Shown: piece by piece, positions 46,020-56,219 of the stretch
Position numbering within the stretch: the stretch's first letter is position 1
How the letters are laid out: the number at the start of each line of letters is the position of its first letter
Source of the DNA: Fibrobacter succinogenes
GTDB lineage: Bacteria; Fibrobacterota; Fibrobacteria; Fibrobacterales; Fibrobacteraceae
Length of the DNA: 64,000 bases
Assembly (NCBI RefSeq): GCF_902779965.1
Contig: NZ_CACZDK010000004.1
Coordinates: forward strand, 212,950-276,949
Reading direction: 5' to 3'
Notes under the pieces: model-generated
What the model saw: only the letters and a program-made list of their open reading frames with translations
What the model was told of the DNA's origin: nothing
Databases searched by the model: none
Translations under genes and position numbers: made by a program

Positions 46020-47675
46020 TTAGAACAAGTCATTCATACGCATAAAGGCAGGCAAGTCGTAATCGACGTTGCTTTCCTTAAGAGCGTCTTCGGAGCCCTT
46101 CTGGTTACGCATAAAAGCAGGAGTGCCATAATCCACAGCGCTCACCTGTTCAGTCTGAGCCGGGCGAGATTCCTGCTTGTTCAAGGAGCTTGCATAATTG
46201 CCGTTAGAAAGCGGATCCGCATCGGCTGCACCCGGCATTTCTTCCGTTTCGCGAACGGTCTTGGTAGCCGTTGCAACAGATTCTTCGGCATAGCTAGCCT
46301 TAGCATCAAAGCTCGGAGAAGCAAAAGACGATGCCGGAGCGAACATGGCGGCAGCTTGATTTATCGGAGTAGCCGGACGGGCTGCACTTGCGTATTGCGG
46401 GACAGAAGCATAAGACGGAGCAGCAGAAACAGTGCGCTGTGTGACAGCCGGAGCAGCAACAGTCTGAGCAGCCATAGCAGCCGTCGGCATAGCAGCGGTC
46501 GGCATGGCAGCAGGCATAGCGGCAGTGGCACGGCCAGCGAGAGCAACAAAGTTAGTTGTCGGACGCGGAGTAGCCTGCACCGGAGCAACCTGAGCCTGAT
46601 AAGCAGCCTGTTGGTATGCAGCAGCGGCATTCATATTAGCATAACCAGCAGCAGCGGCATTGTTCGTGCCACCGCAACCCGTTGCGATAATAGTGATGCA
46701 AACCTTGTCGCCAAGTTCCGGAAGAGTGATGTCACCGACGATGATGTTCGGGTTGCCTTCTTCGCCCACAGCGTCGTAAATGTGTTCCATAGCTTCGTTG
46801 TGTTCGAGCAAGGAATAGTTTTCGCCATGAGAAACGTTGATAAGCACGCCAGAAGCGCCCTGGATATCGATATCTTCGAGAAGCGGAGAAGAAAGAGCTG
46901 CATCGGCAGCGGCAACACCGCGACCTTCACCTTCAGCCGTACCCGTACCCATGAGAGCGGAACCGCCCTTGAGCATAACCTTGCGGATATCAGCAAAGTC
47001 AACGTGCACAAGACCGTGACGGAACATGATGCTGCAGATGCTCTGCACTGCATTGCCGAGGATTTCGTCAGCCATCTTAAAAGCTTCATCGACAGTAGCG
47101 TTCTTGTTCGTGTTCTGGATGAGGTTCAAGAGCTTCTTGTTTTCGATAACGATAATGGTGTCAGCAGCTTCGCGGAGAGCGCGAACGCCATTCTGAGCCA
47201 AAGAATTACGGACGTTACCTTCGAAGCGGAACGGCTTTGTGACAACGGCAACCGTAAGGATGCCAAGTTCACGAGCAACGGTAGCAACGATCGGAGCTGC
47301 GCCCGTACCGGTACCACCGCCCATGCCTGCCGTAACGAACACGAGGTCAGCACCTACCATAGCCTTCTTCAAGTCATCGATATTTTCTTCGACAGCCTTG
47401 CGACCCATTTCCGGGTCCATGCCAGCACCGAGATTTCTCGTGCTCTTTTCACCGATAAGGATCTTATGGTCAGCGAGACTCTGGTCGAGAGCCATAGCAT
47501 CGGTATTGATGGCATAGTATTCTACACCTTCAATATTCATCTGCTTCATACGGTTCACAGTGTTGCCGCCGGCACCGCCGACGCCAAACACCTTCACCTT
47601 GGCGTTTCTGGATGGGGTATCGTCACCCGTGATACGAGACATAGCCTCGAAGTTGATGTTTTCAAAGTCACTCAT
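46020..47675 (-). CDS. ftsZ: Cell division protein FtsZ, with duplicated C-terminal peptide
   Basis: The tubulin-like GTPase of the division ring. The GTP-binding signature GGGTGTGAAP, the N-terminal GVGGAGGNTVNRM and the T7 loop HVDFADIRKVM are present. At 551 residues it is much longer than usual (about 380). An Ala/Pro/Met-rich linker of some 160 residues follows the GTPase and C-terminal domains. The conserved tail peptide that binds FtsA appears twice: VDYGTPAFMRNQ (514-525) and VDYDLPAFMR (537-546). It is the last gene of the division cluster, 33 bases after ftsA. Confidence 0.96.
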   Translation of the reverse strand: MSDFENINFEAMSRITGDDTPSRNAKVKVFGVGGAGGNTVNRMKQMNIEGVEYYAINTDAMALDQSLADHKILIGEKSTRNLGAGMDPEMGRKAVEENIDDLKKAMVGADLVFVTAGMGGGTGTGAAPIVATVARELGILTVAVVTKPFRFEGNVRNSLAQNGVRALREAADTIIVIENKKLLNLIQNTNKNATVDEAFKMADEILGNAVQSICSIMFRHGLVHVDFADIRKVMLKGGSALMGTGTAEGEGRGVAAADAALSSPLLEDIDIQGASGVLINVSHGENYSLLEHNEAMEHIYDAVGEEGNPNIIVGDITLPELGDKVCITIIATGCGGTNNAAAAGYANMNAAAAYQQAAYQAQVAPVQATPRPTTNFVALAGRATAAMPAAMPTAAMPTAAMAAQTVAAPAVTQRTVSAAPSYASVPQYASAARPATPINQAAAMFAPASSFASPSFDAKASYAEESVATATKTVRETEEMPGAADADPLSNGNYASSLNKQESRPAQTEQVSAVDYGTPAFMRNQKGSEDALKESNVDYDLPAFMRMNDLF

Positions 47676-47707
47676 AGTTTATCTCCCTGATTTGAGTGGT
47701 TTAACAG

Positions 47708-48949
47708 TTAAAAGTAAGTCTTGATGATGTCGCGAATGCGTTGCATACCCTTCTTCACAGAAACGAGCAATTGGGTATCCGTGTCACGCTGTTTTCTTTC
47801 GCGATGTTTCTTGTTCGCGTAGTACAAGAGGCCAATACCTGTTGCGTAAGACGGATTCTGGAACGCTTCCTGAATGCCGCTCATGCCTCTCGGCTTACCA
47901 ATATGGACAGGCTTCTTGAATACTTTAGCTGCAATTTCTTCGATTCCCGGAAGGTTGCAGCAGCCACCCGTAAGCACGATACCGCCATCAATAACGGTAT
48001 CCAAGTGGTGCTTTTCCAAATCCTTCGCCAAGAGCTTGAAGATTTCAGCCACACGCGCTGTAATAATTTGTGCTAAAAGTTTACGAGAACAAAGAACTTC
48101 TCCACGGTCACCCACACCTGGGACCGGGAAGGTTTCATCTTCAATCAAATTGTTGAGCGAGCAGGTGCCATACTTTTTCTTGAGTTCTTCGGCCTTTGTC
48201 AAAGAGACCGGAACCTTAAGGCACTTGCTAATATCACTTGTAATAATGTTACCGGCCATGTCAAGCGATGCCGTGTAACGCACGGAATCCTTTACAAAAA
48301 CAGCCACGTCGGCAGAACCTGCACCAATGTCAATCAATGCCACACCGAGTTCGCGTTCATCGTTGGAAAGAACGGCAGAAGCGGCAGCAAGCGGTTCCAA
48401 AACAAAACCGGCAACGTTAAGTCCTGCACGGTTGACGCACTTGGCGATATCCTGGAGGGCATTCGGACGCGAGGTTACTACCTGAACTTCCACACCCAAG
48501 CGGCGGCCAGAATAGCCTTTGGGATTGCGAATACCCGTTCTATCATCCAGCGTATATTCACCTGGGAATACATGGATAATTTCGCCAGCCTTGTCAGGAA
48601 GCGTACTTGCAAGCCTCTGGACGTTCACGATATCTTCATCGCGAACTTCATTTGTCGGTAACGAAACAAGTCCCTTGTAGCTGTAAGACGACACATGCTT
48701 ACCCGCAATGCCTACATAGACATCGCGCACATCGACTCCCGCCGATGATTCAAGCATATGGACGGCCTTTTGCAACGTCTCGACGACAGAATCGTATTCA
48801 TCGGACGATTCCAGCGGGAAGTCGCCACATTCCACGACTCGGACGGATTCACCTTCCGAGATGCCGACAAACAAATTTACTTTCGAGGCACCGATATCAA
48901 GCCCGAAAATATAGTCCTCTTTTTTGACCATTTGCTTATTGTCATCCAT
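47708..48949 (-). CDS. ftsA: Cell division protein FtsA
   Basis: The actin-like membrane anchor for FtsZ. The nucleotide-binding motifs GLDIGASKVNLFVG, ALIDIGAGSADVAVF and GGIVLTGGCCNLPG are present. The C-terminal VKKGMQRIRDIIKTYF is the amphipathic helix that ties FtsA to the inner membrane. At 413 residues it is of normal length. It overlaps the end of ftsQ by 8 bases and precedes ftsZ. Confidence 0.94.
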   Translation of the reverse strand: MDDNKQMVKKEDYIFGLDIGASKVNLFVGISEGESVRVVECGDFPLESSDEYDSVVETLQKAVHMLESSAGVDVRDVYVGIAGKHVSSYSYKGLVSLPTNEVRDEDIVNVQRLASTLPDKAGEIIHVFPGEYTLDDRTGIRNPKGYSGRRLGVEVQVVTSRPNALQDIAKCVNRAGLNVAGFVLEPLAAASAVLSNDERELGVALIDIGAGSADVAVFVKDSVRYTASLDMAGNIITSDISKCLKVPVSLTKAEELKKKYGTCSLNNLIEDETFPVPGVGDRGEVLCSRKLLAQIITARVAEIFKLLAKDLEKHHLDTVIDGGIVLTGGCCNLPGIEEIAAKVFKKPVHIGKPRGMSGIQEAFQNPSYATGIGLLYYANKKHRERKQRDTDTQLLVSVKKGMQRIRDIIKTYF

Positions 48950-49820
48950 TGGTACACCTCTTATCGATGTTTTTTATATACGCAAATCCATGAAATCTCA
49001 TATCGACCTCGCTAGCGCAAAGGAAATCTCTCCTAAAGCCCTTGCCGACAGCATCATACAAAGTAAACAAATCCTTATCCCAGTTCGATTCCGGGAACAT
49101 CACGCGGAACCCGACATCCTTGAAATACACTTCAAATGCGCGGTCATTCTCGGACCAGCCCACTTGCGAAACGCGCTCATAGAGCGGCTTGTTCAGATTG
49201 AGCATGGTTGACAAGAACGAAGCCACCTGCTTGACCTTTCCCAAGGATTCCGTTTCAAGAATCGGCAAATGGAGCGCTGTCATCATAGACATCGGAAGCG
49301 AAAGACCTCTTTCGGAATAGACCGTAGCCTTGCCGTCTTCAAGCACCGACAAAATCGGGGACGCTTCTTGAATCTTGATGTACAAAGACGACGGGAACTT
49401 GCTTTCGACTTCGGCAGAATGAATCAGCGGAATCTGCAAGAGCGATTTCCTGACAGAATCTGCATCCAGTTCCGACATGAGCATGCCCGTTTCCACCTGA
49501 GCGCTCTGCACCACATCTTCCCAAGAAAGCATGCGATTGCCTTCAATTTCGATGTACTGCAAATGCCTGAATTCCAGCGGATTAATTTGGTTTAAATAGA
49601 AACGACTTTGCCACAGTGCAACGGAGGCAATGACAAACAACAAGGTCAAAATCCAACCTTTGCGCTTGTACCAACGAACAGCAGAACCCACACGCACACG
49701 TCTCTTACGTGAACGTTTACGCCTGCGCTTGCGTTCGTTATAGCCGATCCGTCGACCGAACATGTTCGTATCATTTAAACTCAAATACTCTTCTCCAAAA
49801 TCGTCTGGCCGAGTTTCCAA
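48942..49820 (-). CDS. ftsQ: Cell division protein FtsQ
   Basis: A bitopic divisome protein. A very basic cytoplasmic N-terminus (RRRKRSRKRR) leads into one membrane helix (about residues 56-71). A POTRA domain (FRHLQYIEIEGNRMLSWEDV) and the FtsQ domain follow in the periplasm. The start is uncertain. ATG at 49820 overlaps murC by 40 bases; the next ATG in frame is 49763. A TTG between them has a better-placed GGAG. Confidence 0.82.
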   Translation of the reverse strand: METRPDDFGEEYLSLNDTNMFGRRIGYNERKRRRKRSRKRRVRVGSAVRWYKRKGWILTLLFVIASVALWQSRFYLNQINPLEFRHLQYIEIEGNRMLSWEDVVQSAQVETGMLMSELDADSVRKSLLQIPLIHSAEVESKFPSSLYIKIQEASPILSVLEDGKATVYSERGLSLPMSMMTALHLPILETESLGKVKQVASFLSTMLNLNKPLYERVSQVGWSENDRAFEVYFKDVGFRVMFPESNWDKDLFTLYDAVGKGFRRDFLCASEVDMRFHGFAYIKNIDKRCTNG

Positions 49821-51163
49821 ATGTTACCGGCGCCCATAAGAACAATCACATCGTTCGGCTTAAGCAAATCCTTGCAAACCGGGATCAAGTTGTTCACGTC
49901 ACCAATAAAGCGGGCATCGCGGTGGCCGCGGTCAGCAGCACTGTTGGCCACCATGGCACCTGTCACGCCCTCAATCGGCTTTTCGCGAGACGGATAAATG
50001 TCGGTCACCAAGAGCACATCGCAGTTCGAAAATGCGCTACCAAATGCTTCGTGCTGATCGCGAGTGCGAGTAAACAAATGCGGCTGGAAAGCAACAATAA
50101 TGCGCTTATCCGGGAACGCTTCGCGGAAACCGAGAAGTGTAGCGGTCGCTTCGGTCGGATGGTGAGCATAATCATCAAACACCATCACGCCATTCTTTTC
50201 GCCAATGAATTCAAAGCGGCGCTTGACACCTTCGAATGCAGCTACAGCCTTGCGGGCAACTTCAATGGAAATACCTTCTTCGACAGCAAGCGCTACGGCA
50301 GCCGTTGCATTCAAAACGTTGTGACGGCCCGGAATCTGGAGTTTAAATTCGCCAAGACTCTTGCCATCGCAAAGAATTTCAAACTTCGGATAACCCTTCA
50401 CGAACGCGAGATTTTCAACGCGGTACTTGGCCTGGCGCGTAAAGCCATACGTAATCACCGGCTTCTTGAGGTGAGCCAAAATCTGCTGCACGTTCGGGTC
50501 ATCAAGGCATACAATCACCTGACCGTAGAACGGAATCTTATTCGCAAACTGCGTAAACGCATCCTTGATTGCATCGATATTTTCGTACGTATCGAGATGA
50601 TCGGCATCGATGTTCGTGATAATCGCCGAAGACGGCATCATCGAAAGGAAGCTGCGGTCAAATTCGTCACTTTCAGCAATGAGGTAATCGCCGTGGCCCA
50701 CTTTGGCACCACTGCACTTACCCTTCACAATTCCACCCACAATAATCGTCGGGTCAAGGCCAGCTTCTTCCCAAATAGCGCCAACGATAGAAGTCGTTGT
50801 CGTCTTGCCATGCGTACCGGCAATGGAAAGCGTGTACTTGAGGCGCATCAGTTCACCGAGCATTTCAGCACGGCGAATCACCGGAATGCGGCGAGCGCGA
50901 GCTTCAACAAGTTCCGGATTGTCAAACGGAATGGCAGAAGAATAAACAACCAAGTCCGCATCTACAACATTCTTGGCTTCGTGCTTTGCATCAATGCGAA
51001 TGCCAAGACCTTTCAGGTAGTCGATGACAGCGCCTTCGCCCATATCGGAACCCGTCACGACAAAGCCATTTTCGTGGAGCACTTCGGCAATACCGGACAT
51101 ACCAGCGCCACCGATACCCACGAAATGAAGGCGACGAACACGTTTACAATCATTAATCTGCAT
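49781..51163 (-). CDS. murC: UDP-N-acetylmuramate-L-alanine ligase MurC
   Basis: Adds L-Ala to UDP-MurNAc in peptidoglycan synthesis. The N-terminal FVGIGGAGMSGIAEVL, the P-loop AGTHGKTTTTS, and DYAHHPTEATATL are typical of MurC. At 460 residues it is of normal length. It meets the murG stop by one base (TAATG) and overlaps the annotated ftsQ start. Confidence 0.95.
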   Translation of the reverse strand: MQINDCKRVRRLHFVGIGGAGMSGIAEVLHENGFVVTGSDMGEGAVIDYLKGLGIRIDAKHEAKNVVDADLVVYSSAIPFDNPELVEARARRIPVIRRAEMLGELMRLKYTLSIAGTHGKTTTTSIVGAIWEEAGLDPTIIVGGIVKGKCSGAKVGHGDYLIAESDEFDRSFLSMMPSSAIITNIDADHLDTYENIDAIKDAFTQFANKIPFYGQVIVCLDDPNVQQILAHLKKPVITYGFTRQAKYRVENLAFVKGYPKFEILCDGKSLGEFKLQIPGRHNVLNATAAVALAVEEGISIEVARKAVAAFEGVKRRFEFIGEKNGVMVFDDYAHHPTEATATLLGFREAFPDKRIIVAFQPHLFTRTRDQHEAFGSAFSNCDVLLVTDIYPSREKPIEGVTGAMVANSAADRGHRDARFIGDVNNLIPVCKDLLKPNDVIVLMGAGNIWKLGQTILEKSI

Positions 51164-52233
51164 TACGTTCTCTCCATATCCAGAATAATTTTCGCAATCT
51201 GGTCAGCGGCATCGGGCATGCCAAGCGTTGCTGCGGCCTCGCCCATCTGCTTCAGGCGTTCCGGATCATACAGGAGCGCTTCAACTTTATTCCAAAGATC
51301 ATTCGGTTCTTCATCAAGTTCCACAAGAGCAGCGCCCGCCTTTTCAACAACGCGAGCATTGTGTTCCTGATGGTTTGCAGTCGCATGCGGGTACGGGAGC
51401 AAAATAGAGGGCTTACCAAATGCAAGAATTTCTGCAAGTCCCGAAGCTCCAGCGCGGCTGATAATCAAGTCGGCATGTTTCATGTAGGCGTAAATGTTAT
51501 CGAGGAATCCGCGAACAGCAACGTTGGGCAAAATGCCAAGGCGTTCGTTGATACTATCAACATTCTTTACACCCACTTGCCAAACCACGCTAATATCTTC
51601 GTGAGCAGCAATGCGGCCAATACTTTCTTCAATCTTGTTGTTGATGCCAACAGCACCCTGGGAGCCACCGACAATGAATACAGCCTTGCGACCTTCACGG
51701 TATTCAATCGGACGAGCCAAGGAATCCGCTGAAGGCAAATCACGAATCGGGTTACCCAGAATACGCGTTTTTTCAATCGGGAATCCCTTCATCGCTTCTT
51801 CGGAAGTGACAAAGACCGTCTTTGCATAACGCGCACCAACTTTATTTGCAATACCGGCAACGGCGTTCTGTTCCTGCAAATAAACCGGGATGCCCATAGA
51901 ACCTGCCGCAAGCACAATCGGGAGCGACACATAGCCACCCGTCGCCACGACAACATCCGGGTTCACTTTTTTCACGACGCTCTTCGCACGAATGAGCGAC
52001 TTCGAAAGTTTAAACGGGAGTGCCAAATTTTTGAGGAACGGTCCACGATGCAGAGGAACAGCCGAGATATATTCGTACGGCCAATCCTTTGCCACAAGGC
52101 GTTCTTCCATAGCATCCTTGCGGCCAGCAAATGTAATATCTGTAACACCCATCTTCTTTAAACTCTCGGCAATAGCCACTGCCGGGAATATGTGGCCACC
52201 AGTGCCACCGCAAACAAAGAGGAACTTTTTCAT
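51163..52233 (-). CDS. murG: MurG, lipid II-forming GlcNAc transferase
   Basis: Transfers GlcNAc to lipid I at the inner face of the membrane. The N-terminal GGTGGHIFPAVAIAE, VGGSQGAVGIN and the C-terminal SRAGASGLAEILAFGKPSILLPYP are the family markers. At 356 residues it is normal. It overlaps ftsW by 4 bases. Note that its lipid I donor enzyme MraY is not encoded in this cluster. Confidence 0.95.
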   Translation of the reverse strand: MKKFLFVCGGTGGHIFPAVAIAESLKKMGVTDITFAGRKDAMEERLVAKDWPYEYISAVPLHRGPFLKNLALPFKLSKSLIRAKSVVKKVNPDVVVATGGYVSLPIVLAAGSMGIPVYLQEQNAVAGIANKVGARYAKTVFVTSEEAMKGFPIEKTRILGNPIRDLPSADSLARPIEYREGRKAVFIVGGSQGAVGINNKIEESIGRIAAHEDISVVWQVGVKNVDSINERLGILPNVAVRGFLDNIYAYMKHADLIISRAGASGLAEILAFGKPSILLPYPHATANHQEHNARVVEKAGAALVELDEEPNDLWNKVEALLYDPERLKQMGEAAATLGMPDAADQIAKIILDMERT

Positions 52234-53405
52234 ATAGAACTCCTTCTTGTCCTAAAATTCATGTATGAACCCGTGTCGAACGAAACATTGTTGCTTATAT
52301 AAGGTTCACGAATGCTCTTTCCACTCGTCGGGCGCGAAATATTCAACAAAATTCCAATAAAAGCAGCCGTAACCATCAGGTTCGTTCCGCCATAGCTAAT
52401 AAACGGAAGCGGCTGGCCGGTCGCCGGAATAAGCCTTACGCAAACACAAATGTGAATCACAAAATTCATGAATACCGAAGTCGTAAGCGCTACAGCCAAA
52501 TACCGGCCAAATCGAGTCGTCGACGACCTTGCAATGTTGTAGCCCTGCGAGAAAAGAATCGCAAAAGCTAGCAAGACCAAGAACGTCCCCACAAATCCAA
52601 ATTCTTCGCCAATCACTGCGTACACAACGTCTTTATGCGCTTCGGGCAAGTAACCCAGTTTCTGTTCGCCCATGCCAATTCCCGTTCCAAACAAGCCGCC
52701 ATTCCCGAGCGCTTCAAGAGCATGGTCCACCTGGTACTGCGAATTTTTCATGGCGCCATCGTTAGAGAAAAACGCAAGGATACGCTGGCGGGTATGCGAC
52801 TTGCAAAGCATCGCAATAATTCCCATCGGCACGCTCACCAAAACGCCCAAGCCCACGTACTTGTAGTTTGCCCCCGCAATCATAAGCAGCACAAGCAGCA
52901 ACGTGCAGAACATGATAAACATCGAGTAGTTCGGCTGACTCAAAAGCAAAATTGCAGAAATCCCTAAAGGAATCGCCGGCTGGACAATCGAACACTTGAT
53001 TGACTTGATTTCGTCGCCCGCATCCGAAAGTTTCGAGCAAATCCAAATGATAAATGCAAACTTCAAAATCTCGGACGGCTGAATACCAAAGATCCAACGA
53101 GAAGCGCCCTTTGTCGCCACACCCGAAATGGTCGCCGCCAAAGTGAGCACGGCCCCAAAGCCAAAGATATAGCGCGCAAGAACTTTCCACAGCGCATAAT
53201 CAATCTTGCAGAACACCGCCAAAATCACAACCGAGGCAAAAACCTTAGTCAAGTGCGACATCAAGTAATGTTCCGGAGACAAATTCTTCGAAGAGGCCAC
53301 AGGCGCAGATGCGGAATAGATAATAGCTACGCCAAAGCACATTAATATTAATGTGACAAACAGCAAAAGCTTGTTTATTCCCTGTGTCTGAGTCGTTGTG
53401 GACAT
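52230..53405 (-). CDS. ftsW: FtsW, SEDS-family peptidoglycan polymerase
   Basis: An inner-membrane SEDS protein with about ten hydrophobic helices in 391 residues. It polymerises lipid II with its partner FtsI. The markers are KGASRWI, FGTGIGMGEQKLGYLPEAHKD split over about residues 238-260, IGEEFGF and LPFISYGGTNLM near the end. It starts 20 bases after murF, exactly where mraY and murD lie in most clusters. Confidence 0.92.
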   Translation of the reverse strand: MSTTTQTQGINKLLLFVTLILMCFGVAIIYSASAPVASSKNLSPEHYLMSHLTKVFASVVILAVFCKIDYALWKVLARYIFGFGAVLTLAATISGVATKGASRWIFGIQPSEILKFAFIIWICSKLSDAGDEIKSIKCSIVQPAIPLGISAILLLSQPNYSMFIMFCTLLLVLLMIAGANYKYVGLGVLVSVPMGIIAMLCKSHTRQRILAFFSNDGAMKNSQYQVDHALEALGNGGLFGTGIGMGEQKLGYLPEAHKDVVYAVIGEEFGFVGTFLVLLAFAILFSQGYNIARSSTTRFGRYLAVALTTSVFMNFVIHICVCVRLIPATGQPLPFISYGGTNLMVTAAFIGILLNISRPTSGKSIREPYISNNVSFDTGSYMNFRTRRSSI

Positions 53406-53425
53406 TTTAACTTCGAATTCCTTCC

Positions 53426-54811
53426 TTAAAATCTGAGCACCGGCACCATGTGCAACAGAGCATCGACAACACGTTCCATGTGCATGCCGCGGCTACCCTT
53501 CACCAACACAACATCGCCTTCGGCAACGGATTGGCTCAAGCAAGTCACAGCATCATCGACTGTATCGAAATGGAACACGTTCTTCATGCCGCGAGACTTT
53601 GCGCCTTCGACATATTTTTTCGCTTCGTTACCCACAGCAATGAGCATATCGAAATTCATTTCGGGAACCATAGCGCCAATCTGCTTGTGCAAATTGCCAC
53701 TTTCCTTGCCGAGTTCAAGCATGTCGCCGAGTACAGCAATACGCAATCCTTCAACTTTCATGTTGCCAAGCGTCTGGAGAGCCATCTTCGTCGAAGACGG
53801 ATTGGCATTGTAACAGTCCGAAATAATCCTGAAGCCATTTGCGATTTTCACTTCCATGCGCATGCTCGTGGAGCTAAATCCAGCAAGAGCCTTTGCAATA
53901 TCGCCCTTCGGGATGCGGAAAGCTTCGCCCACGGCAATGGCAGCAAGAGCATCGTAAAGATTGTGGTCACCTGGAACATTCAACGTAAAGTGCGTACGAC
54001 CGACGTAGAAATCAGCGCAGAGATTTTCGTTCCACTTGAGTTTTTCCGGCTTGATGACACCACGGCGCACACCGAAGGTCACAACCTTGTAATTCTTGGT
54101 TGCCTTCACCTTGCAAAGGCGTTCATCGTCGGCATTCACAATCAGCGTGCCGCCCTTCTTGAGTCCTGCGACAATGTTAATCTTTTCATTGAACACGCCA
54201 TCCAAATCGCCAAGGCGTTCAAGGTGGCTTGCGCCAATGTTCGTAATCACGGCAACATCCGGCTCGGTAGCCAACGAAAGCGGACGGATTTCGTCCGGGC
54301 CACTCGTTCCCATTTCGACAACAGCAGCTTCATGGCTGTGCTTCAGCTGGAACAGCGTCATCGGGACACCGATATGGTTGTTGAAGTTCCCCTGCGTAGC
54401 ATGGGTATTGTACTTCATCGAAAGTACAGCCTTCGTCATTTCCTTTGTAGTCGTCTTGCCGTTACTACCGGTAATAGCGACCTTCTTCAACTTGAAAAGT
54501 TTTTGATAGCCCTTGGCAAGCTTCAAGAGAGCCTTTGTCGTATCATCGACCGGAGCGTACATCTTGAAATTCGGATCGATAGCAGCTTGGTTTACAACGC
54601 TCATCAGAGCTCCATCCTTTTCCATTTGAGATACAAACTGGTGGGCGTCAAAACGTGCGCCCTTAATTGGCCAAAAGACAACGCCCTTGGCTTTTTCACG
54701 AGAATCCATGCAGAGATTCACCTTGCGTTTCAAGGTGCGAGCCGGAACACCGACAGCTTCGGTTTCCAGAATCTCAAGCATTTCTCCAATAGTCAAATCA
54801 AGCTTCAGCAT
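53426..54811 (-). CDS. murF: MurF, UDP-MurNAc-pentapeptide synthetase
   Basis: Adds D-Ala-D-Ala to the UDP-MurNAc tripeptide. The P-loop reads AITGSNGKTTTKEM, with NFNNHIGVPMTL, EMGTSGPDEI, and DCYNANPSSTKMAL characteristic of MurF. The 461-residue length is normal. It overlaps the end of murE by 14 bases. Confidence 0.95.
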   Translation of the reverse strand: MLKLDLTIGEMLEILETEAVGVPARTLKRKVNLCMDSREKAKGVVFWPIKGARFDAHQFVSQMEKDGALMSVVNQAAIDPNFKMYAPVDDTTKALLKLAKGYQKLFKLKKVAITGSNGKTTTKEMTKAVLSMKYNTHATQGNFNNHIGVPMTLFQLKHSHEAAVVEMGTSGPDEIRPLSLATEPDVAVITNIGASHLERLGDLDGVFNEKINIVAGLKKGGTLIVNADDERLCKVKATKNYKVVTFGVRRGVIKPEKLKWNENLCADFYVGRTHFTLNVPGDHNLYDALAAIAVGEAFRIPKGDIAKALAGFSSTSMRMEVKIANGFRIISDCYNANPSSTKMALQTLGNMKVEGLRIAVLGDMLELGKESGNLHKQIGAMVPEMNFDMLIAVGNEAKKYVEGAKSRGMKNVFHFDTVDDAVTCLSQSVAEGDVVLVKGSRGMHMERVVDALLHMVPVLRF

Positions 54812-56219
54812 CAGACATCGCCTTCACCGCGATTTCGCGATCGTCAAAATGATGTTTGGTCTTACCAATAATCTGGTAATCTTCATGGCCCTTGCCTGCA
54901 ATCACAAGCCAGTCGCCACTCTTGAGTTCCGCACAAGCGCGGTTAATCGCTTCTTCGCGGTTTTCAACAACTTCAAACTTGTCCGTAGTCATGCCGGCGC
55001 GAACGTCAGCGATGATGTCGGCGGGCTTTTCGGTACGCGGATTATCCGACGTGAGCCAAGCCTTGTCCGCAATGCGTTCAGCAATGCCGCCCATAATCGG
55101 GCGCTTTGTCTTGTCACGGTCACCACCGCAACCGAACACGGTCGAAAGTTTACCGCGGCAAAGGCTACGAGCCGTATTCAAAACGCGTTCAAGAGCATCC
55201 GGCGTGTGGGCGTAATCCACAATCACGTGCTTGCCATCCTTGCTCCAGACCTTTTCAAAACGGCCCGGAACGCGAACATTTGCAATCGCCTTGCGCATAG
55301 CGTCTTCAGGAATTGCAAGCGCATGAGCCCAAGAAAGCACCAAGAGCACATTGTCAACGTTAAAGTCACCACAAAGCGGAGTTTCAAATTTTTCGGTCGC
55401 AATCATCGGAAGCGTAAATTCAAGACCGTCTTCCGTGCTTTTCACTTCGCCAAACGGCTTTACATCGGCCTTGGCCTTGCCGAGTCTCGAAACAGCAACC
55501 TTGCGGCAATCCAAGCAATTAAAGAGTTTTTCGCCATGTTCATCATCAATATTGATAACGGCAACACCATTTTCGGCGAGGTACTTTGTAAAGAGCAACT
55601 TCTTTGCTTCAAAGTAAGCATCCATCGTCTTGTGGTAATCGAGATGGTCTTGCGTCAAGTTGCTAAAGAGCCCGCTCTTGTAATGGATTCCAGCAACACG
55701 TCCTTGATGGAGCGAATGCGAAGACGCTTCCATCACGAGGTCCGTGCAGCCAGCATCAACAGCGCGAGCGGCAAATGCATAAAGGTCCAAAAGCCCCGGA
55801 GTCGTAAGCGTTGCCGGCACGGACTTGTCACCAATCTTGTTCAAAATGGTTCCAAGAAGAGCCACCTTGTGGCCTGCGGCTTCGAGCATGGCATTCATCA
55901 AAAACGCACTAGTTGTCTTGCCGTTCGTGCCTGTGATGGCATGGCAAATCAACTTGCTGAACGGGTCTTTGTAGAAAATTTTAGCAGCTTCAAGGCGCGC
56001 GGCCTTCACGTCGGGCACCTGAATCCATTTTGACGTAAGCCCTTCTGGAGCCATCGTCTCGCCCACAACTGCCACGGCGCCAGCAGCAATGGCACTACGG
56101 GCAAATGCTTCGTACCCTTCCGTTGGAACAGAGAAGAACAAATTCCCCGGTTTCACACGGCGGGAATCATCACAAAGCCCCGTCACGGACAACTTTTCCA
56201 TAAGTCCTTCCGAAATCAT
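54798..56219 (-). CDS. murE: MurE, UDP-MurNAc-L-Ala-D-Glu:meso-DAP ligase
   Basis: Adds the third residue of the peptide stem. The P-loop ITGTNGKTTSAF, SSHSLHQGRV and DYAHTPDALERVL fit MurE. The DNPR motif (TSDNPRTEKP) indicates meso-diaminopimelate as substrate rather than lysine. The start at 56219 shares one base with the ftsI stop (TGATG), with AAGGAG upstream; a longer frame exists but overlaps ftsI without support. It is 473 residues long. Confidence 0.95.
   Translation of the reverse strand: MISEGLMEKLSVTGLCDDSRRVKPGNLFFSVPTEGYEAFARSAIAAGAVAVVGETMAPEGLTSKWIQVPDVKAARLEAAKIFYKDPFSKLICHAITGTNGKTTSAFLMNAMLEAAGHKVALLGTILNKIGDKSVPATLTTPGLLDLYAFAARAVDAGCTDLVMEASSHSLHQGRVAGIHYKSGLFSNLTQDHLDYHKTMDAYFEAKKLLFTKYLAENGVAVINIDDEHGEKLFNCLDCRKVAVSRLGKAKADVKPFGEVKSTEDGLEFTLPMIATEKFETPLCGDFNVDNVLLVLSWAHALAIPEDAMRKAIANVRVPGRFEKVWSKDGKHVIVDYAHTPDALERVLNTARSLCRGKLSTVFGCGGDRDKTKRPIMGGIAERIADKAWLTSDNPRTEKPADIIADVRAGMTTDKFEVVENREEAINRACAELKSGDWLVIAGKGHEDYQIIGKTKHHFDDREIAVKAMSDAEA

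Noticed and set aside
45777..46023. Overlapping open frames downstream of ftsZ
   Set aside because: Frames on both strands are equally open, none has a ribosome-binding site, and the sequence is explained better by stems.
49709..51370. Long plus-strand open frame (553 codons) opposite murC/murG
   Set aside because: It crosses the junction of two well-supported genes on the other strand and has no recognisable motif.
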